Shown here piece after piece: positions 12,107 to 24,440 of a stretch of 64,000 nt of DNA. Every line of letters begins with the position of its first letter. Within the stretch, counting starts at the first letter, position 1. The notes beneath the pieces were generated by a model. It did not search any database and was not told the origin of the DNA. It saw only the letters and a program-made list of their open reading frames with translations. A program made the translations under genes and the position numbers. The DNA comes from Rattus norvegicus. Lineage: Eukaryota; Chordata; Mammalia; Rodentia; Muridae. Location of the stretch: positions 16,975,501 through 17,039,500 of the forward strand of contig NC_086023.1 in NCBI RefSeq assembly GCF_036323735.1, written 5' to 3'.

Positions 12107-12566
12107 ATGAAGAAGAAGAAGAAGAAGAAGAAGAAGAAGAAGAAGAAGAAGAAGAAGAAGAAGAAGAAGAGGAAGAGGAAGAGGAAGAGGAAGAGGAAGA
12201 GGAAGAGGAAGAGGAAGAGGAAGAGGAAGAGGAAGAGGAAGAAGAAGAAGAAGAAGAAGAAGAAGAAGAAGAAGAAGAAGAAGAAGAAGAAGAAGAAGAA
12301 GAAGAAGAAGAAAGAGGAGGAGGAAGAGGAGGAGGAGGGAGAGGAGGAGGAGGGAGAGGAGGAGGAGGGAGAGGAGGGGGAGGAGGGGGGAGGAGGAGGA
12401 GGAGGAGGAGAAGGAGGAGGAGAAGGAGGAGGAGGAGAAAAGAAGAAGAAGAAGGAGGAGGAGGAGGAGAAAAGAAGAAGAAGAAGAAGAAGAAGAAGAA
12501 GAAGAAGAAGAAGAAGAAGAAGAAGAAGAAGAAGAAGAAGAAGAAGAAGAAGAAGAAGAAGAGGGA
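12107..12566 (+). repeat. GAA/GAGGAA/GGA homopurine microsatellite, ~460 bp
   Basis: Blocks are visible in order: (GAA)n at about 12110-12170, (GAGGAA)n at 12171-12240, (GAA)n to 12312, GGA/GGGA-rich sequence to about 12440, then (GAA)n to 12561. The top strand is almost pure purine. It most likely grew from the A-rich tail of the L1 that ends at 12106. The 171- and 179-residue open frames across it (poly-Lys/Arg/Glu and poly-Leu/Phe) are compositional artefacts. Confidence 0.98.
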
Positions 12567-15500
12567 GAAATTTTACCCCAAACAAGAGAATAAACAGTTG
12601 GTTATCTAAAAAAACCTGCTAATCAAAGTAAAAAAGAAAAAGTAAATGCTGTGTCCCAGTGAATTTTTCTTTGCAATCCAATAAGACTAGTTTGTTCTAG
12701 AACATGACTGCTCTCCAGAACATGAAACAGTTGGGAAAAATCTGCTAGGAAATCTCTAATGGGGTTTGCTGTTTTTGTTTTGAGTGATATGGTTCCCCTT
12801 TGTAGCCAGGGCATGCCTTGATCTCATAATGCTCTTTTTCTCAGCCTCCTGAGACAGGGATGTGTAATAATATGTTTAGTAAACCTCTATGTCTGGCTCC
12901 AAGTATAATGTACAGTAAATCCTTTCTGTCTGGCTTTGAGTGTTTGAATGTTTCAGCAAAGCCTCTGCTATGTATGGATAAATCAGTAGAAGCTAAGAAA
13001 TTGTTTTGAGACTGTGTGAACCTTGAAAAACATGTTGTCTTGCTGGATGGTGCACTTGATGCTTGCTATGTGAGAGCTTGCCATTAGCGTGCCACACTAA
13101 TCTTGGCCCTAAGATGCTCTGGCAACCCTGGAGTTATTACTTTTGATTAGGGCTAGCCACAGTCAAAAGAAGCTGAGATTTGTGTGGTTGTCTGCTCTCT
13201 CTCTTAGTCAAGTAACAAAATTTGGGGATTTGGAACCTTCCCAACCCCTAATTAATCTTGTATAATATTTAAATTAAGTAAGCTGGTTGTCAATCTTTTC
13301 CAAAAAAAGTGAACTTCTCTCTCTACTACAGTACCTAAAACTGACATCAATCATTAGGAATGTGTCACAATACCCAGCTAATATTGCTTTTCACTTCTAG
13401 AAGTTTATAGTTTCAAATTAAAATTCAACAAAATTCATAATAAACAACTCAGGATAGATTTTTTGCTTGCTCAGGGTATTTCTAAAACAATGAATTCTAT
13501 GAGGTCACTTGTGGATAACTAAATGAAACAAACGTAAGAAGCATAGTACTGATGTTTGAGTATAGAAAAGAAAGTGGCTAATGGAAGCATGTGAAGGATT
13601 CACAAGTTACATTTTCTCGTTTTCATTAACAGATTTTAAAGAGAAAAATAAAAAGAAATAGTTTTGCAAACAAGTTTAGGTTGAAAAAGAAAAGCAAGAA
13701 AAAAATCTGTCAAATATACTTGGAAACCAATAAAAAGTAAGAGACTCACAGTCATTGTGACTTGTAAAGTAGTAGTCCCTAGATGACAGTGTAAATATTC
13801 AACATTAAAAACACATTATTTTTAATTTTTAAAAATTTTTAATCACCTTAAAATTCTCTGCCTCTGCTTTGATGGAAGGTTCTAGCATGTTTCGATATAA
13901 AGCAAAAAGCCTCTCTTTCCCAAGGCTCAGTTCTTAGCAACATTCTTGCCTTAGGATGGGCACCACTCTTGTTCTCTAAGGCAAAGAAATTCTAAGAATC
14001 TTCTCTTTGTTGGTGTATGCATAAAACAATGCATAAGAAAGGATCTCCTTATGAGACGTTGCCCTGGATGCTCAGGTTTTGAGCTTCTGCCAAGGCAGGG
14101 CTTAGAACCAGGAAGGGATCCAGTCTCCTGCTGCTTGCTGAAGGACTATTCAGGGACCAAGTAAGCTATTTTATGTATGCAGTTGAGGACTGCTTAGGAG
14201 AGCTCTAGTTTGGTCCTGTCATTACCACCTGATAGATCTTGGGCTCAGGGGTCTCCTTCCTACCCAAGAGCAGGATCTCTAAGTCACTGGCCTGGGGTGT
14301 CACAGCCTCCTTTGCACCTAGAGTACACCACGCTGTTTTGCCTAGTGATGAGGTGGTTTCTGACTTCCCTGTCTGTGTAACTGATTGGTGTCCCCACTGA
14401 GCCCCAGAATGACCTTGGAAAGGAAGACTCCTCTGCTCATTCTTGATATATAGCCAAAAACCCTTGCCATACTAAGACTACTCCTCACACACTTGCCAAC
14501 CCTGCTGGGCTCTCACAGGCCCTCTGAACACTGTCTTCTCTGTGGAAAGAAAGGCTCTACTGAACCAGTCCAGTGGGAAACAGAGACCAAAGCCCAACCC
14601 ATGAATCATGGAGTAACCACAGAACCTGTCAGCAATGAGGGGTGCTGAGGTCTGCACGTAACTAGCCATTTTCCATCAACTACCTGGTCAATAAGAATTG
14701 CTGCTTCATGGAAGCTGTCATTAACTGGCTTTGGACCTGCCATATACACCTTCCTCAGCATTGAGAGTAGCTTAAATTATAGTAAGTACTATCATTTATA
14801 ATGAATGGAAGCAATGGGCAGCCCTTTGCTTCACACATACTTGTATTTGTCCACCCTCCTTCTGTTGTGACTCAGAATTCAAGGATCCCTTATTTCCTCA
14901 GCTTTTAACATCACAGAAAACAACAGTAAGCAGACACATTTAACATTCTGACTAAAGTCTTATATGCTACATCTTAAAAACTGTATAATGATTCCATGAA
15001 ATTTTGAAAGTAACTTTTTACAAACTAAAAGAGTACACTTAGAGAAAAGAGAGGGCTTTGAGACAGAGCTGCAGGGTCTCTGTAGTTTGCTTTGTTTTGG
15101 TTTGTTGGTTTCAAGACAGTTGAGACAGGCTCACCCATGTGGGGTAGGCTGGCCCCAAAAACATGTGATCCTTAATCTCTCCAGAATGTTGATGATATAC
15201 CCCTAGACAATGCACCCCAAGCCTCAAGATATAACCTTCTAAAGCCAATTTATGGTTGTGCTCTTCACAACCCAAGGACTACTTGCACAAGCAGACATGA
15301 ATGGAACACAGGTTCCTTTCCAGCCTTCAAGGAGATCCCCTCTCTTGGACTGTCCCCTGCTCTGCTCTGTTCCTCTCCTACCCCAAAGAGGTTACAAGAA
15401 TGGCTTCCTCCTGCCCTTACTCTCTGCCCCTCACCGATGCTTCTGATTCTTTTTAGATCTCCAGTGACAGCTGGTCCTTCCCCAGATGCTGCATGTCCTA

Positions 15501-16184
15501 GTCCTTCATAGGCATCCACTTAACTTTTGAAAACTTTAGAGCCCTAAGCTCCTGCATGTGTGCATAGAGAAGCCAGAGAGGCTTTGAGTTTCTCCTTAAC
15601 CCTACATCCATCCCTCATGAGAAAAAAAGGAAGACAAAATTCCAAGTGGATGAGTGGATGCCTTTGGATCCTGAAGGGTACAGTCTATACATGTAGTAAT
15701 TACTATTTATAGACATGAAACTATTGAAAGAATGCATGTCAATGACCAGATGAAACAGGAATGTGCATACATTGTGTTCCCAAGAATTGGAATGATTTCC
15801 TGCTTTCTATACCACACAGATGCCTCCTGAAACACAGTAAGGTTTGGCAAAAGTAAAAGCTGAGCAGAAAACCATGATGACAGAATGTGTGTACTGTTGT
15901 AGGTACCAACTCTACCTCATGCAGACTTACAGTACGAAAATAACAGTCATACTAAACACTAACATTCTAGTGCCTTCTAAAGTGGCCTTTTAGTTTTGAG
16001 GTAGACTTGTCAAACATTTTGCAACCTTCTTAAGTTACACATATTTATATCATGGTTCATTTTTAAATTTTTCATAGCCAAGTATTTTTACATCCTATCT
16101 TTACTAGTTACTGTAGGTTTGGTAGAAATGCCAGCACCTAACATTTAAATAGTCACTGACAAGTGACAAGAAGTATTTTTTGGT
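12567..16184. other. Mostly unrecognised sequence (no coding support)
   Basis: About 3.6 kb of non-L1 sequence. Apart from a B1-like fragment at 15087-15178, I see no recognisable repeats, no frame over about 85 codons and no convincing exon. The part at 13800-13850 is very AT-rich, and 14040-14700 is more GC-rich and could be an unidentified old repeat or unique DNA. Confidence 0.45.
15087..15178 (-). mobile_element. Diverged B1 (7SL-derived) SINE fragment
   Basis: The antisense B1 signature is visible: a T-rich start, tttcaagacagttgagacag and ggtaggctggcccc...catgtgatcctt. It covers roughly the distal half of a B1 and is too diverged to show a TSD. Confidence 0.55.
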
Positions 16185-16545
16185 GCTTTTTTTTTTCTTC
16201 CATACATTACATCCCAATTGCAATTCCCCTCCCTCCACTCCTCTCAATCCCTCCCCCCATTCCCCCTCCCCCACAGATCCACTCCTCCTCATGACACTAA
16301 GGCTAGGTATAGGTCTATGAGCTGAGCAGAATATCATTATGAATCATTTTACTAACTTTCTGTTTTTGTCAATCATATTTGGTTCTATCCTGGGTCTCTG
16401 AGATGTCCTACCTCTGGTTCCTGGCCATTCAGGCAGTATCAGGAATGGACTCCCTCTTGTGCCATGGCTCTCAAATTGGACCAGTCATTGATTGCTCACT
16501 CCCATAAGTTCTGTGACCCTATTACCCAAGACCTGATTTCAAGTT
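16185..16545 (-). mobile_element. Old L1 3' UTR (antisense)
   Basis: A T-rich start is followed by a C-rich block (ctcaatccctccccccattc) and the tggttctatcctgggtctct and ttcctggccattcaggcag stretches. These are typical of an old murid L1 3' UTR read backwards. Its right end abuts sense-strand ORF2 sequence. Confidence 0.65.
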
Positions 16546-17053
16546 GTACTACACAACTATAGTAATAGCAAACACATGGTATTAGTATAAAAACAGACAC
16601 ATTGATCAATGGTATTGAATTGAAGACCCAATATAAATACACACACCTATAGATATCTGATTTTTATAAAGAAGCCAGAAATGCACAATGGAAAAAAGAA
16701 AGCATCTTCAATAAACTGTGCTGCTCTAACTGGATTTTAGCATGTAAAAGAATGCAAATAGATCCATAGATCTGCACAAAACTCAAGTCCAAATGAGTTA
16801 AAGACCTCAACATAAATCAGACACACTAAATCTAATAGAAGAGAAAGTTGGAATAGCCTTAGATGTGTTGATACAGAAGACAACTACATGAACTGAACAC
16901 AGGAATTGTTATTGAATGAAAATTTTAATTAACTCCACATCAGTAAGCTAATATCCAAAATATATGAAGAACTCAAGGAAGGCATCAACAAGCCAAATAA
17001 CCCAATTAAAAATATAAACTGAGAATTCTCAACAAAAGAATAAGAAACACCTG
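16546..17053 (+). pseudogene. ORF2: L1 ORF2 C-terminal fragment (old)
   Basis: Degraded ORF2 coding (tactacacaactatagtaatag; catggtattagtataaaaac; aaactcaagtccaaatgag; tatccaaaatatatgaagaa) with many stops and indels. It lies head-to-head with the antisense 3' UTR at 16185-16545, as expected when the 5' part of one insertion is inverted. It ends at the 5' UTR of the next L1. Confidence 0.75.
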
Positions 17054-17371
17054 GAGATAACTGGTCCCTCAGGAATATTGTTATCCCTAAGCTCACAGGT
17101 GAGACCGCCACTTTTGCTCCAAGAACTAGGCAAAGAGGGACCCACCAGAAGCCCACAAGGCACAGGATCTGTGAAACAGCCAGGGACAGAGTCCTTCCTG
17201 TTTACAGCAGTGCCCCGGAGGTAACCTTATGACGCACCTCTCCACACCCAAATCCCACCCAGAGAGCTGGTTTCCGAGGAGTACTGGCATACAAGATCAC
17301 AGGTTCACAGGCCCACAGAAGGGAAAAGCTCCAGTCAAAGACAGCAAGACCAAAACACCAGAGATAAATAG

Positions 17372-18833
17372 ATGACAAGAGGCAAGCACAAGAAACTAAG
17401 CAACAGAAAGCAAGGCTACTTGTCATGATCAGAACCCAGTCCTCCCACCATGTCAAGTCCTGGATACCCCAACACACCAGAAAAGCAAGATTTGGATTTA
17501 AAAATCACATCTCATGATGATGATAGAAAAGAGCATCTCAAGGACAGCAGATATCATAAAAACATTTAAATAACAGTCAAAGAAAATGTAAAATGCAAAC
17601 AGCTCCTAACCCAAAACATCCAGGAAATCTGGGACACAATGGGAAGACCAAACCAAAGGATAATAGGTATAGAAGAGATTGAAGACTCCCAACTTAAAGG
17701 GATAGTAAATATCTTCAACAAAATTATAGAAGAAAAAACTTCTCTAACCTAAAGAAAAGGATAACCATAAACAAACCAAAAGCCTACAGAACCCTAAATA
17801 GATGGGAACAGAAAAGAAATCCATTTGGTCACATAATAATGAAAACACCAAATACACAAAACAAATAATGCATATTGAAAGCAGTAAGGGAAAAAGGTCA
17901 AGTAAAATATAAAGATAGTCCTATCAGAATTACACCAGACTTCTCATCAGAAACTCTAAAAGACATAAGACCCTGGACAGATGTCATACAGACTCTAAGG
18001 GAACAAAAATGTCAACACAGACTGCTCTACCCAGCAACACTCTCAATTAACATAGATGGAGAAACCAAGATTTTCCAAAACCAAGTTTAAACAATGTCTT
18101 TCCAGAAATCCAGACCTACAAAGGATAATAGATGGAAAACTCTATAGGATGATATCATTTCACAGGTGAAGGCTGGTACAAGACAGAATGAGGCCTGTCA
18201 GTGAATGAGAAGGAGAGATGGGTAAGAGAAAAGATTTATGGAAGAGGAGGAGACTGGAATCCAGGAGAAGAGGGAGGGAAAAAGTGGAGAAAACATGGAG
18301 GTAGATATTAAGATTCCTCTCTGCACACTTACAGGTTGTTATGACCTGTTAAGGGATGGATTAGACAGGACTTGCATGTCTAGGTGGGCAATTATATCTT
18401 ATCAATTGGATCAGAGATTATTTTGTTGTGTATTCTTTTATATGGTGATTTAATAAAATGTAAGAGACCATGTGGTTTCTAGAGACATGTATGTCTGGCA
18501 TGGTGACAACCTACCTTGGGAACTCAATGGGTAGAGAGATCATTGACAGGCTCAGAGAAGCCATTAACAGTGTACTATTGGAAAAAGCAAAGCATGTGAG
18601 AGGCTTTGCTGACTGAGATGAACATATCTACCAGATATCTTGGGGCATTATGGTGCCAGACCTAGTGCACAGTAAAAGACACCATTTTTTTTATAATTTT
18701 ACAGAAAGAAAACTCCAACACAAGGACAGAAACTACATCTTAGAAAAAGCAAGACAGTAATCAACTTGCAATTAAACCAAAAGAAGAGAGACACACAAAC
18801 ATAATTACACCTCTAACAAAAACAACAGGAATC
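17372..18833 (+). pseudogene. ORF1: L1 ORF1 pseudogene with internal deletion and insertion
   Basis: The start is taken at 17372 (MTRGKHKK-like). A stop follows near codon 20. After about 17530 most of the coiled-coil region is deleted, joining the N-terminus to the RRM part (IIGIEEIEDSQLKG-like at about 17660-17700). The C-terminal domain is readable at 17875-18090 with a frameshift. A 560-bp insertion at 18142 separates the last codons and the inter-ORF region. Confidence 0.82.
18142..18704. mobile_element. Unidentified ~560-bp insertion inside L1 (LTR-like?)
   Basis: It sits between gatggaaaactc (ending 18141) and gaaaactccaacac (18705 on). In uninterrupted L1 copies these are one continuous sequence, so about 8 bp (gaaaactc) appears duplicated. 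The insert has no L1 similarity, no A-tail and no coding frame over 71 codons. It contains an AATAAA at about 18452, compatible with a solo LTR or RMER-type rodent repeat, but I do not see clean TG...CA ends. Confidence 0.55.
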
Positions 18834-21800
18834 CTCCCGTTACATAATAGTCAAAACACCAAATGCACAAAACAAAGAAAGAATATTAAAAGCAGTAAGG
18901 GGAAAAGGTCAAGTAACATATAAAGGAAGACCTAACAGAATCACACCAGACTTCTCACCAGAGACTATGAAAGTCAGAAGATCCTGGACAGAAGTTATAC
19001 AGACCCTAAGAGAACAAAAATGCCAGCCCAGGTTATTGTCTCCAGAAAAATTCTAAATTAACATAAATTAAGAGACCAAGATATTCCATGACAAAACCAA
19101 ATTTACATAATATCTTTCTACAAATCGAGCCCTACAAAGAATAATAAATGGTAAAGCCCAACACGGGAAGGCAAGCTGCACCCTAGAAAAAGCAAGAGAT
19201 GAATCATTTTGCAATAAAATGAAGAGAAGAGAAGCACACAAACATAATCTCACCTCCAAATTTGAAGATAACAGGAAACAGCAATCACTATTCCTTAATA
19301 TCTATCAATATCATTGAACTCAATTCCCCAATAAAAAGACACAGATTAACAAACTAGATGTGTAATGAAGACCCAACATTTTGCTCCCTATAGGAAACAC
19401 ACCTCAGAGACAAAGACAGACACTACCTCAGAGTAAAAGGTTGGAAAACAGCTTTCCAAGCTAATGATCTGAAGAAGCAAGGTGGAGTAGCCATTCTAAT
19501 ATCGAATAAAATCAATTTTCAACCAAATGCCATCAAAAAAGATAAGGAAGGACACTTCATATTCATCAAAGGGAAAAATCCAGCAAGATGAACTCTCAAT
19601 CTTAAATATCTATGCCCCAAATACAAGGGCACCTACATATATAAAAGAAACCTTATGAAAGCTCAAAGCATGCTTTGCACCTCACGGAATAATAGTAGGA
19701 GGTTTCAACATGCCACTATCATCAATGGACAGATCATGGTAACAGAAATTAAACAGAGACATAGACAGACTAAGAGAAGTTATGAACCAAATGGACTTAA
19801 CAGACATTTATAGAAGATTCTATCCTAAAACAAAAGGATATACATTCTTCTCACCATGTCATGGTACTTTCTTCAAAAGTGACCACATAATTGGTCACAA
19901 AACAGGCCTCAACAGATACAAAAAGATAGAAATAATCTCATGTGTCTTATCAGACCACCACAGGTTAAAGCTGGTCTTCAATAACAATAAGGAAAAAACG
20001 TCCACATATACATGGAAGTTGAACAATGTCTACTCAATGATAACCAGGTCAAGGAAGAAAAAAAGAAAGAAACTAAAGACTTCTTAGAATTTAATGAAAA
20101 TGAAGGTACAACATAACCAAATTTATGGGACACAATGACAACTGTGCTAAGAGGAAAACTCATTGCTCTGAGTGCCTGCAGAAAGAAACAGGAGAAAGCA
20201 TATATCAACTGCTTGACAGCACACCTAAAAGCTCTAGAACAAAAAGAAGCCAATACACCCAGGCGGGGTAGAAGGCAGGAAAAAATCAAACGCAAAACTG
20301 AAATCAACCAAGTAGAAACAAAAGAACTACACAAAGAATCAACAGAATGAAAAGCTGGTTCTTTGAAAAAATCAACAAGATAGATAAATCCTTAGCCAGC
20401 CTAACCAGAGGACACAAAGAATGTGTCCAAATTAACAAAATCAGAAATGAAAAGGGAGACACAACAAAATAAGAAGAAATTCAAAAATTCAACAGATTCT
20501 ACTACAAAAGGCTATATACAACAAAACTTGAAAATCTGGGGGAAATGGACAATTTCCTAGACAGATACCAGGTACCAAAGTTAAATCAGGAACAGATAAA
20601 CCACTTAAACAACTCCATAACTCCTAAAGAAACATAAGCAGTCATTAAAGGTCTGCCAACCAAAAAGAGCCCAGGTCCAAATGGGTTCAGTGCAGAATTC
20701 TATCAGACCTTCATAGAAGACCTCATATCAATACTATCCAAACTATTCCACAAAATTGAAACAGATAGAGCGCTACTGCATTCCTTCTATGAAGCCACAA
20801 TTACACTTATACCTAAACCATACAAAGACCCAACAAAGAAAGAGAACTTCAGGCCGACTTCCCTTATGAATATCAACCCAAAATAATCAATAAAATTCTT
20901 GCAAACCGAATCGAATAACACATCAAAACTATCATCCACCATGATCAAGTAGGCTTCATCCCAGGGATGCAGGCATGGTTTAATACGGAAAACCATCAAC
21001 ATAATCCACTATATAAACAAACGGAAAGATAAAAACCACATGATCATTTCATTAGATGCTGAGAAATCATTTGACAAAATTCAACACCAGGTCATGATAA
21101 ATGTCCTGGAAAGAACAGGAATTCAAGGCCCATACCTAAACATAGTAAAAGCCATATACAGCAAACCAGTTGCTAACATTAAACTAAATGGAGAGAAACT
21201 TGAAGCAATCCCACTAAAATCAGGGACTAGACAAGGCTGCCCACTCTCTCCCTACTTATTCAATATAGTTCTCAATGTCCTAGCCAGAGCAATCAGACAA
21301 CAAATAGAGATCGAAGGGATACAGATTGGAAAGGAAGAAGTCAAAATATCAGTATTTGCAGATGATATGATAGTATATTTAAGTGATCCAAAATGTTCCA
21401 CCAGAGAACTACTAAATCTGATAAAAAAACCTTCAGCAAAGTAGCTGGGTATAAAAATAACTCAAATAAATCAGTAGCCTTCCTCTACACAAAAGAGAAA
21501 AAAGCTGAGAAAGAAATTAGGGAAAATGACACCCTTCATAATAATCCCAAATAATATAAAATACCTCAGTGTGACTTTAACCTAGCAAGTGAAAGATCTG
21601 TATGATAAGAACTGCAAGCCTCTGAAGAAAGAAATTGAAGAAGACCTCAGAAGATGGAAAGATCTCCCATACCCACGGATTGGCAGGATTAATATAGTAA
21701 AAATGGCCATTTTACCAAAAGCCATCTACAGATTCAATGCAATCCCCATCAAAATACCAATCCAATTCTTCAGAGAGTTAGACAGAACAATTTCCAAATT

Positions 21801-23784
21801 CATCTGGAATAACAAAAAACCCAAGAGAGCTAAAACTATACTCAACAATAAAAGGACTTCTGGGGGAATCACTATCCCTGAACTCAAGCAGTATTACAGA
21901 GCAATAGTGATAAAAACTGCATGGTATTGGTACAGAGACAGACAGATAGACAAGTGGAATAGAATCGAAGACTCAGGAATGAACCCACACACCTATGGGC
22001 ACTTGATTTTTGACAAAGGAGCCAAAACCATCCAATGGAAAAAAGATAGCATTTTCAGCAAATGGTGCTGGTACAACTGGAGTTCGGTATGTAGAAGAAT
22101 GCATATCGATCCATGCTTATTACCCTGTACAAAGCTTAAATCCAAGTGGTTCAAGGACCTCCACATCAAACCAGATACACTCAAACTAATAGAAGAAAAA
22201 GTGGGCACTGGAGAAAATTTCCTGAACAAAACACCAGTGGCTTATGCTCTAAGATCAAGAATCAACAAAGGGGATCTCATAAAACTGCAAAGCTTCTGTA
22301 AGGCAAAGGATACTGTTGTTAGGACAAAATGGCAACCAAAAGATCGGCAAAGATCTTTACCAATCCTACAACTGATAAAGGGTTTATATCTAAAATATAC
22401 AAAGAATTCACAAAGTTAGACTGTAAGGAGATAAATAACTCTATTAAAATGGGGTCCAGAACTAAACAAAGAATTCACAGCTGAGGAATGTCGAATGGCT
22501 GAGTAGCACCTAAAGAATTATTCAACATCTTTAGTCATAAGGGAAATGCAAATCAAAACAACCCTGAGATTCCCCATCACACCAGTCAGAATGACTAAGA
22601 TCAAAATCTCCGGTCACAGCAGATGCTGGCGAGGATGTGGAGAAAGAGAAAAACTCCTCCATTGTTGGTGCGATTGCAGACTGGTACAACCATTCTGGAA
22701 ATCAGTCTGGAGGTTCCTCAGAAAATTGGACATTGAACTGCCTGAGGATCCAGCCATACCTCACTTGGGCATAAACCCAAAAGTTGCCCCAACATACAAC
22801 AAAGGCACGTGCTCCACTATGTTCATAGCAGCCTTATATATAATAGCTGGAAAGAAGCTGGAAAGAACCCAGATGCCCTTCAACAGAGGAATGGATACAG
22901 AAAATGTGGTACAATGGAATACTACTCAGCTATCAAAAACAATGACTTTATGAAATTCATTGGCAAATGGTTGGAACTGGAAAATAACATCCTGAGTGAG
23001 GTAACACAATCACAGAAAAACACACATGGCATGCAATCATTGATAAGTGGATATTTGCCCAAATGCTCAAATTACCCTAGATGCACAGAAGACATGAAAC
23101 TCAAGAAGGATGATCAAAATGTGGTTGCTTCACTCCTTCCTTAAAAGGGGAATAAGAATACCCTTAGGAGGGGATAGGGAGGCAAAGTTTAGAACAGAGA
23201 CTGAAGGAACACCCATTCAGAGTCTTCCCCACTTGTAGCCCATTCATATACAGCCACCAAACCAGATAAGATGGATGAAGCAAAGAAGTGCAGGCTGACA
23301 GGAACCAGATGTAGATCTCTCCTGAGAGAGACAGTTGGAATATGTCAAATACATAGACGAATGCCAGCAGCAAACCAGTGAACTGAGTACGGGACCCCCG
23401 TTGAAGGAATCGGAGAAAGGACTGAAAGAGCTAAAGGGGCTTGAGAGCCCATATGAACCACAGTGCCAACCAACCAGAGCTTCCAGGGACTAAGCCACTA
23501 CCCAAAGACTATACATTGACTGAACCTGGGCTCCCACTACATAGGTAGCAATGAATAGCCTAGTAAGGGCACCAGTGGAAGTGGAAGCCCTTGGTCCTGC
23601 CAAGGCTGGACCCCCAGTGAACGGGATTCTTGGGGGGAGGGGGGTAATTGGGGAGAATTTGGAGGGGAACACCCATTTAGACTGGGAGGGGGAGGGGTTG
23701 GGGGATTTTGGCATTGAAACCGGGGAACGAATAACATTTGAAATGTAAATAAGAAATACCCAATTTAATAAAGATGAAAAAAAA
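18834..23784 (+). mobile_element. Nested L1, ~4.95 kb, 5'-truncated in ORF1
   Basis: It carries the ORF1 C-terminal part (18834-19200), ORF2 (about 19270-23056), a 3' UTR with a G-rich block (about 23630-23700) and an A-rich tail. TSDs of about 13 bp (aacaacaggaatc, 18821-18833; acaaaacaggaatc, 23785-23798) lie in the older host L1. Frameshifts in both ORFs make it inactive. It is less decayed than its host. Confidence 0.94.
19270..23056 (+). pseudogene. ORF2: L1 ORF2 pseudogene (endonuclease, RT, C-terminus)
   Basis: ORF2p nicks target DNA and reverse-transcribes L1 RNA. Endonuclease coding is at about 19290-20000 in several frames. The RT is open at 21040-21444, including SLDAEKSFDKIQH, GTRQGCPLSPYLF and the catalytic FADDM motif at about 21355. 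The thumb and C-terminal region is open at 21589-22419, and the cysteine-rich end lies at 22546-22953. Breaks include a stop near 19360, frameshifts near 19580, 20090, 21430 and 22420, and loss of the usual terminal stop. All domains are present but the gene is dead. Confidence 0.92.
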
Positions 23785-24249
23785 ACAAAACAGGAATCAA
23801 CAATCACTTTTCCTTAATCTCTGTCAACATCAGTAGTCTCATTTTCGCAGTTAAATGGCATAGATTAATAGACTAGATACATAAACAAGACCCAGCATCT
23901 TGCTGCATATTGAAGAAGTACCTCAATGACAAAGACCGGCAGTACCTCAAAGTAAAAGGCTGGAAAAATATATCTAAACAAATGGTCCCAAGCTGGAGTA
24001 TCCATTCTAATATTGAACAAAATCAACTTTTAACCAAAAGTTACCAAAAAAAAGATAATGAAGGTACTTCATACTTATCTAAGGAAAAATCTACCAATTT
24101 GAACTATAGGTAAAATGGAGTCTGAAGTTAAAATGACTAAGACATGATGCCCTTTTCCTGTTCCCAACAATATAAGAACACACACAAACACATGATGAAA
24201 TCAAAAAAAGAATAAAGAAAAAATGATTTTCAAATGAGTCTTTTATGTT

Positions 24250-24440
24250 ATTTTAATTTTAATTATTGGTATGTGTTGGCCTGTGTACAGGAGTGCAGGT
24301 GCCCATAGAGGTGAGAGGCATTAGATGCCGTTAGCTATAGTGCTATTTTGAAGTCCCTGACTTAATGCTGGGAACTGAACTTGGGTGCTCTACAGCAGTA
24401 GTACATGTGCTCTTAACTCCTGAGCCAATCTCTGCAGCCC
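24250..24440 (-). mobile_element. B3/B2-type SINE (antisense, diverged)
   Basis: The reverse complement reads gggctgcagagattggctca...ttaagagca with an old B-box region, then gcacctgcactcctgtaca and an AT-rich 3' end. This is the B3/B2 tRNA-derived layout. It is too diverged for a clear TSD. Confidence 0.75.

Larger units (their letters stand above)
17054..24110 (+). mobile_element. Old L1 (5' UTR, ORF1, start of ORF2), host of two insertions
   Basis: Pieces of one element: 5' UTR 17054-17371, ORF1 17372-18141, its continuation at 18705-18833, and the ORF2 endonuclease start at 23799-24110. It is interrupted by an unidentified insert (18142-18704) and by a 4.95-kb L1 (18834-23784). The host reading resumes exactly where expected (ccttaatctctgtcaacatc). 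It is lost after about 24110, so the RT and 3' end are missing. Confidence 0.85.

Noticed and set aside
12046..12622. 171- and 179-codon open frames on both strands
   Set aside because: Poly-Lys/Arg/Glu and poly-Leu/Phe translations of a triplet microsatellite; no gene.
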